DNA from: Cryptomeria japonica
Taxonomy: Eukaryota > Streptophyta > Pinopsida > Cupressales > Cupressaceae
DNA: 64,000 bases
Direction: 5' to 3'
Assembly: GCF_030272615.1 (NCBI RefSeq)
Contig: NC_081409.1
Coordinates: forward strand, 20,710,260-20,774,259
How positions within the stretch are numbered: position 1 is the stretch's first letter; each line of letters starts with the position of its first letter. A program made the translations under genes and the position numbers. Shown piece by piece: positions 59,120 through 64,000 of the stretch. The notes under the pieces were generated by a model, which saw only the letters and a program-made list of their open reading frames with translations, was not told the DNA's origin and did not search any database.

Positions 59120-59300
59120 TCTCTCTTTTTCACTCCCTCTCTCCTCAACCCACCCCCTCTCTTTCTCTCCCCCTTCCTTATCCTTCTATCTTGAGCTCTA
59201 TCTCCCTCTCTCCCTCTCTCCCCCTTCCCTATACCTCTATCAAGCTCCCTTCCCCTATGTCTCCCTCCTCTCCCTTCTCCCTCTCCATCTCTCTCTTAGT
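59035..59300. repeat. CT/CCT-rich simple sequence
   Basis: Long CT run (59069-59115) flanked by CCCTCTCTC variants. A partly duplicated 'tttctcactccctctctcctcaaccca' segment occurs at about 59003 and 59128. Confidence 0.85.
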
Positions 59301-59413
59301 AGTGTGTATGTACACGTGTATATAAGTGTGTATGCATATGTATGTGTGTGTATGTACATTCATATAGTATGTGTGTATGTGTGCATGCATATATGTGTAT
59401 GTGTGTGTACGTA

Positions 59414-59484
<71 letters not shown>

Positions 59485-59615
59485 GTACATATGTGTATGT
59501 GTATGTGTGTATGTGTATGTATGCATGTATGTATGTATCATGTGTATGCATGTATGCATGTGTGTGTGTATACTTATGTGTATGTATATATATATCTGTG
59601 TGTGTGTGTGCAGAG
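59301..59615. repeat. (TATGTG)n / (TG)n array
   Basis: Hexamer TATGTG in a nearly pure run at about 59419-59485, with TATGCA/TGTG variants on both sides. Confidence 0.9.
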
Positions 59616-60671
59616 AAAATGTGAGTGTGAAAGAAAGATGATTGAAATAACAAAGATTACAACCTAACACACACAAATTATTCAAACACAAGATTAGGGC
59701 GCTAAAAGGGAATAAACAAAGCATAATTGATGAAAACAAATAGAAATGCAAAATCCATTTTGTTCCTTTGATTTGATGTTTGCTGGATTTTGTGCTTCCA
59801 AGGGTGCTATATGTGCTCCATGATGATGAGTATGGAAACTGGATTAAAATGAGTGAAAATGGATGTGATATGTAGTTTCAATTGAGAGTGAGATGAGTAG
59901 TGAATTCAAAATTATGATGGTATGGAAATGAAAGTGGATAGCTAAAATGACATTATAATGGTATGAGGATGTGAAAGTGGATGGATTGTGAAGAAAAATG
60001 AGGGGATTAAATAGGCCAAATTTGGGAGAATCATGCAAATGAGACACTTGTCCTTGAGAAGGGAAAATGTCATGGATACAAATGACATATGTTTGTAAGA
60101 AGGAATGTGTTATTTGAAGGAATGGCATGTGTCCTTAAGGACACATGCCTATTTGATAATGAGACACTCAAATTGAAATGTTCTATTCCAAAAGAGATTA
60201 CAAAACAAAGATGTTCCCATGGTTTAGGATATTTGGGATATTTTCCCATATTTTAGGAAATATGGTTCCCCTAAAAAAATGAGGATATTTATATGACTTA
60301 GGATATTTGGGATATTTTCCCAAATTTTAGGAAATATGGTTCCCCCAAAAAATGAGGATATTTCCATGAAAGGATATTTGGGAATACACACATATGGGGT
60401 GGGAAAGAGGTTGGAAGGAATAAAAGGATGACTAAAACACAAGGTAAGTTAATGGGTTAAGTTAGAGGAGGAGTTCGATCAAGGTTAAAGTTAGGAGACA
60501 TGAGGAAATAGAATTAATTTAATTAATTAATTCTATAAGGTATATTAAGAGGAAAGGACAAAAATGAATTAAATAGTCAATCCATTCATTTGATTTATTT
60601 AATAGAAGAGAATAAATTTAATTAATTGATTGATTTATGATTATCAATTAATCAATTAAAGGAGGACAAAC
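59616..60671. other. Unassigned DNA with a 74-bp tandem duplication
   Basis: No gene. A unit starting GGATATTTGGGATATTTTCC at 60227 repeats at 60301 with a few differences. The right end (60500-60660) is rich in TTAATTAATT-type motifs. It abuts a 5'-truncated copia gag, so it could be the end of an unrecognised insertion. Confidence 0.5.
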
Positions 60672-62054
60672 ACCTATGTTAATAGGGATACCTTGGTTGG
60701 AAAGTTATCTGCTTTTGAGATTGAGGAATTTGGACCTTCAGGAGTTGCAAAATATGAACCTTTTGTTCATACATCTACATCATCTACCGGCAAGAGTGAT
60801 TGGAAATATTTATATGCTAAGAAACAAGAGGAAATGAAGAGAGAAGATGAAGAGTTTGAGCAACTTGAAGCCTTATTTTCTAGAAAATTACGTAAGGGTC
60901 GAACAACAAGTAAGTATGAAGGAAAATCACCTTTTAAATCTTTTGCATGTAATAAGATAGGTCATTTTGCATCTAGATGTCCTGAAAGGAATTCAAGATT
61001 TGAAGAAAGATCTAGAAGATCTTTTAGGCCTAACCATGATTATCAGAACAAGCATACGTATAGGAGAAACAAAGACAAATCATGCTACTATGTGCATGAA
61101 GAAGGTGTGATTGATTTTGATGATGAACTGATACAAGATTTAGTTAGTGGATCTAGCAATGGAAATGAATGGGTATTTTTGGCTATCAAGGAAGATGATC
61201 TAGTACCTGAAGAGAAGGCCCTTGATGCTAAAATTGAAGACAAGGATGAATGGGTGATAGACAATGGATTTTCACATCATATGACTAGAGATAAAAGGAA
61301 GTTTATATCTTTGCAAGAATTTGATGGTGATCTGGTTGGATTTGGAGATGAGAAAGCATGCATGATCAAGGGAAGAAGAACTATATCATTGGATGGTAAA
61401 CATAATACTGATAATTTTTATTATGTTGAAGGTTTAAGGCATAATCTTTTGAGTGTAAGAAAGTTGGTGGATAAGGGTTTTCAATTACAGTTCAAGGATG
61501 GAAAATGCAAAATTATCAATTGATCTGGATTGGAGATTGCAACTGGTACTCAGACTAAAGGTAACATCTTTCATTTGAACTCTGGTGAGAAGACATGTTT
61601 GATTGCACAAATTGATGAAATTTGGCTATGGCATAAGATGTTGTGTCATATGAATTTTGATTGTATTGTAAAGATTAGTTCAACTAAGGCAGTTAGAGAC
61701 ATACCTAATATTAAGCCCTATAATCTGGTATGTAAGGAATGTCAAATGGGAAAGCAAGTTAGAACTTCTTTTAAGAGTATGCAAGAAAAATCTAATGATG
61801 TTCTTGATCTTATTCATACTGATTTGTGTGGTCTTGCTAGAATCAAAAGTTTTTGGGGTGATAGATATTTTATGCTAATCATTGATGACAATTATAGAAT
61901 GATGTGGGTTACTTTTCTAAAGGAGAAATCTGAAGCATTTGAAAAGTTTAAGATCTTTAAAGATAAAGTTGAGATAGAGATATGATTGAAGATTTAATAC
62001 TTAAGGTCAGATCAGGGTGGAGAATTCACATCTGGTGAATTTAACAGTTATTGT
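60672..62054 (+). pseudogene. Copia fragment H: Gag C-half, protease, integrase start
   Basis: Homology to B and D Gag starts abruptly at 60672 (VNRDTLVGKLSAFE). The zinc knuckle reads SFACNKIGHFASRC, with Ser for the first Cys. The protease reads WVIDNGFSHHMTRD, with Asn replacing Ser in D-S-G. Integrase keeps the zinc region (WLWHKMLCHM...CKEC), HTDLCGLAR and LRSDQGGEF. TGA 61521 and TGA 61983 break the frame. The fragment ends at FNSYC, where element G is inserted at 62055. Confidence 0.87.
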
Positions 62055-63175
62055 TGTTGGCATTTTTTATGATTGATGCTGTGATTGTCATCGATGGACA
62101 CACACTTCATTTGAGATCACTTTTTGTATGTATGAGTTAAATCTCAACTGGTATTTGTTCCAACCGGTATGATGTATTATAGTCTTTAGACTATCGGTGT
62201 TTTGTAGAAAGTGTTTACCAATCTCAAGCGGTACGAAGCAGCACAACTCATATTTCCCAGTCTTCATTTTGTCAAATCGAAAACCGGTATTTTGCTTAAA
62301 TAGGTATTTTGTATGAACCGGTAATACTCTGTGATGAGTTACCAACCGACATTTTGTGATGAGTTACCATCCACCGATTGTTTGGCGGTGCCGACACTTT
62401 GGCGGTGCATTTGTGTCATGTTACCAAAAGTGTCCAGATGCATTGAACCTAGGAAATTGTATTGTAATCCTATTGGACCGACATGAAATCAGATTCCTTT
62501 ATAAGGACATCATGTCTAGGGTTTTATGTTGTTGCTAGGGTTTAAAGTGTTTGATGAGTTTTTGTAAGTGTGAATATAGAAGAGAAGTTCAGGTCTGTGA
62601 GAAAAAGTAGAGTGTGAATGTGTTGAAGACTGAAGTAATGCTGGAATGCATTAGGAATGAGCTATCAAGGATCTAACCAAGCAATCTATGCTATTTTCTA
62701 GATCACTCACTTGTTGATTACTCACATCTTCGACAAGTCTGAAGCCCTTAACTGGGTAGGCCCAAAAAGCCTTTTGTAAATCCTCTAACAAGGTGGTTCA
62801 CATCTATGGATCTAAAATCCTCTAGCAAAGTAGTCTTTAATCAGACTTATCTCCTAACAGAGATTGAGATTCCTAATAGGATCTGTTCTAGTAAAGAACA
62901 TTGTATGACCTTAACCGGTCTGGTTCCTATTCTGTAGATAGTTACTTGTGAGTTTCATCTCACCGTGATTTTTCCCATTTGGGTTTCCACGTCAAAATCT
63001 CTTGTGTTATGGTGATTGTGCTTTTGTGGGTGAATGCATTATTTTCTATTTAGTTTGCATGTGTGCTAACCGGTTTGTTTGCTAAACTGTTTTACCAGTT
63101 TACTGCTAGACTAGTAAAGTGTTTAAGTACAGAGATTTTTGGCATACTAATTCACCCCCCTCTTAGTATTCATCA
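62055..63175 (+). repeat. Element G 5' LTR
   Basis: 1121 bp, starting TGTTGGCATTTTTT and ending ATTCATCA. TATA-like TTTATAAGG at 62498, five exact ACCGGT palindromes (62163, 62283, 62317, 62914, 63069), and a weakened form of the conserved block at 62948-62992. Confidence 0.87.
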
Positions 63176-63177
63176 AT

Positions 63178-63190
63178 TGGTATCAGAGCC
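63178..63190 (+). other. Element G primer binding site
   Basis: Perfect TGGTATCAGAGCC two bases after the LTR. Confidence 0.93.
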
Positions 63191-63225
63191 AACCTTTCTA
63201 TAAGTCTAATGACTTGGAAAGAGAT

Positions 63226-64000
63226 ATGGGGGAATACACTATGAGGGAACTTACTCATCGGCTCACTCAGTCTGAGCAAGCCTATGATGAATTTATGGTC
63301 AAATATAAGGCCTCTCAGGCAAAAAGGAGAGAACATGCTGAAAAAATGATGGAGCTAACTGAAAATAGTTCCTTTGATGAAGCGGACATGGAAGCCCTAA
63401 TTCAAGAAGTAGAAAAGTTGAATGAATCCAATTCCAACCTGAGAAAAGAGTTGGAAGGAATGACTATTCAAATGTGCCAAGAGCTTGAGAACCGGAGGAA
63501 AGCTGGAGATCTGGTAAAAGACAAAGATCATGAAATCTCCAAGCTGAAGCAAGAGATCAGTGTACTTACCGCTCACCTTCATGAAAGCAAAATGGAAATA
63601 GAAGAAGTACAAGGTGAACTAAACATGGCTACTTCTGAGAATGCAACCTTGAAGGAATCCAATGCTGCTATTTCCAAAGAACTCACTGAGTCAAAGGAAA
63701 TACTTGCCAAATTAAATAAGAGTACTGTTAAGCTAGAGTAGAAGCTTGAATCAGCTAAACCGGTAAAGAATACCAATGGAATTGGTTTCTATGATTATGA
63801 GGAACGTGAGACCTCTGGAATAAAAGATGGAGCATCAAAGAAACAACTGACATCAAAGGATAAAGGTAAGAAAAAGTTTAAACCTGTTTTCTTTAACTGT
63901 CTCAAGGAAGGACACACTGCTAATGTATGTAGAAGTAAGGCTTACAATAATTTTCCTTACTTTATAAACAATGTACCTAGATCCAATAAGTTCAATGGTA
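63226..64000 (+). pseudogene. Element G gag-like ORF, coiled coil plus knuckle, incomplete
   Basis: The first in-frame ATG is at 63226. About 170 codons of Glu/Lys/Leu-rich coiled coil (KDKDHEISKLKQEISVL, ESNAAISKELTESKEIL) end at TAG 63739, a one-step change from a Gln codon. The same frame continues with NTNGIGF, also present in a related form in element A's gag, then a basic stretch and a knuckle reading FFNCLKEGHTANVC, Phe for the first Cys. It runs off the window. It differs from the Gag of B, D and H. Confidence 0.78.

Larger units (their letters stand above)
62055..64000 (+). mobile_element. Element G: LTR retrotransposon, 5' part, runs off the window
   Basis: LTR (62055-63175), primer site and gag-type ORF are present. 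Insertion splits H in its integrase region. The other end and target duplication are outside. Its gag resembles that of element A, so it may be a related element, autonomous or not. Confidence 0.85.

Noticed and set aside
58417-59751. Long open frames on both strands (Ser/Leu, Cys/Val and His/Thr repeats)
   Set aside because: They are translations of CT, CA and TATGTG simple repeats and occur in several frames at once.

Overview
This window is plant nuclear DNA. It holds one short, intron-containing, plant-specific gene (DUF1218 family) in a sea of long, decayed, nested LTR retrotransposons. Ty1/copia and Ty3/gypsy elements, their LTRs and fragments cover roughly 50 of 64 kb. Element lengths, nesting depth, AT-rich spacers and heavy C-to-T decay fit a large-genome seed plant, and I would guess a gymnosperm; that is inference, because no marker gene settles it. 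I see no CRISPR array, rRNA or tRNA gene.

Layout. 1-487: 3' part of a copia LTR of the family called D below. 883-6456: element A, a complete 5.6 kb LTR element with no protease, integrase or reverse transcriptase; it carries a Gag-like coiled-coil/zinc-knuckle ORF and a second ORF of about 770 codons that I do not recognise. A sits in sequence that ends in another LTR-like stretch (6462-7234). 7235-15960: a gene island with a possible solo LTR, the DUF1218 gene (three exons, 10301-12574) and repeats. 15961-58483: a nest of elements. Chromovirus C (LTRs 15961-16755 and 57686-58483) carries copia D (minus strand, 17665-47366) in gag and copia B (50038-56587) in integrase. D carries E (21590-44213), a Tat/Ogre-like gypsy element, in integrase. 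E carries F (32019-37724), a gypsy element with only a gag-type ORF, in integrase. Target-site duplications are exact for C, B and F, one base off for D and A, and unclear for E. 58484-60671: simple repeats and unassigned DNA. 60672-62054: a copia fragment (H), broken by element G (LTR 62055-63175, then its gag ORF), which runs off the window. G's gag resembles A's.

How the parts relate. Every retroelement coding region has stops, frameshifts, deletions or catalytic substitutions. A and F have cis signals (LTRs, primer site and, for A, polypurine tracts) but no enzymes, so they would need enzymes from other elements; A shares primer-site and polypurine signals with B and D. The most interesting signals outside standard pol genes are: the ~770-codon ORF of A; the C-terminal transmembrane segment on F's gag ORF; the antisense plant-mobile-domain ORF and the G-patch in E; the repeated palindrome TCGTACGA in E's untranslated regions; and a block conserved in the copia LTRs.
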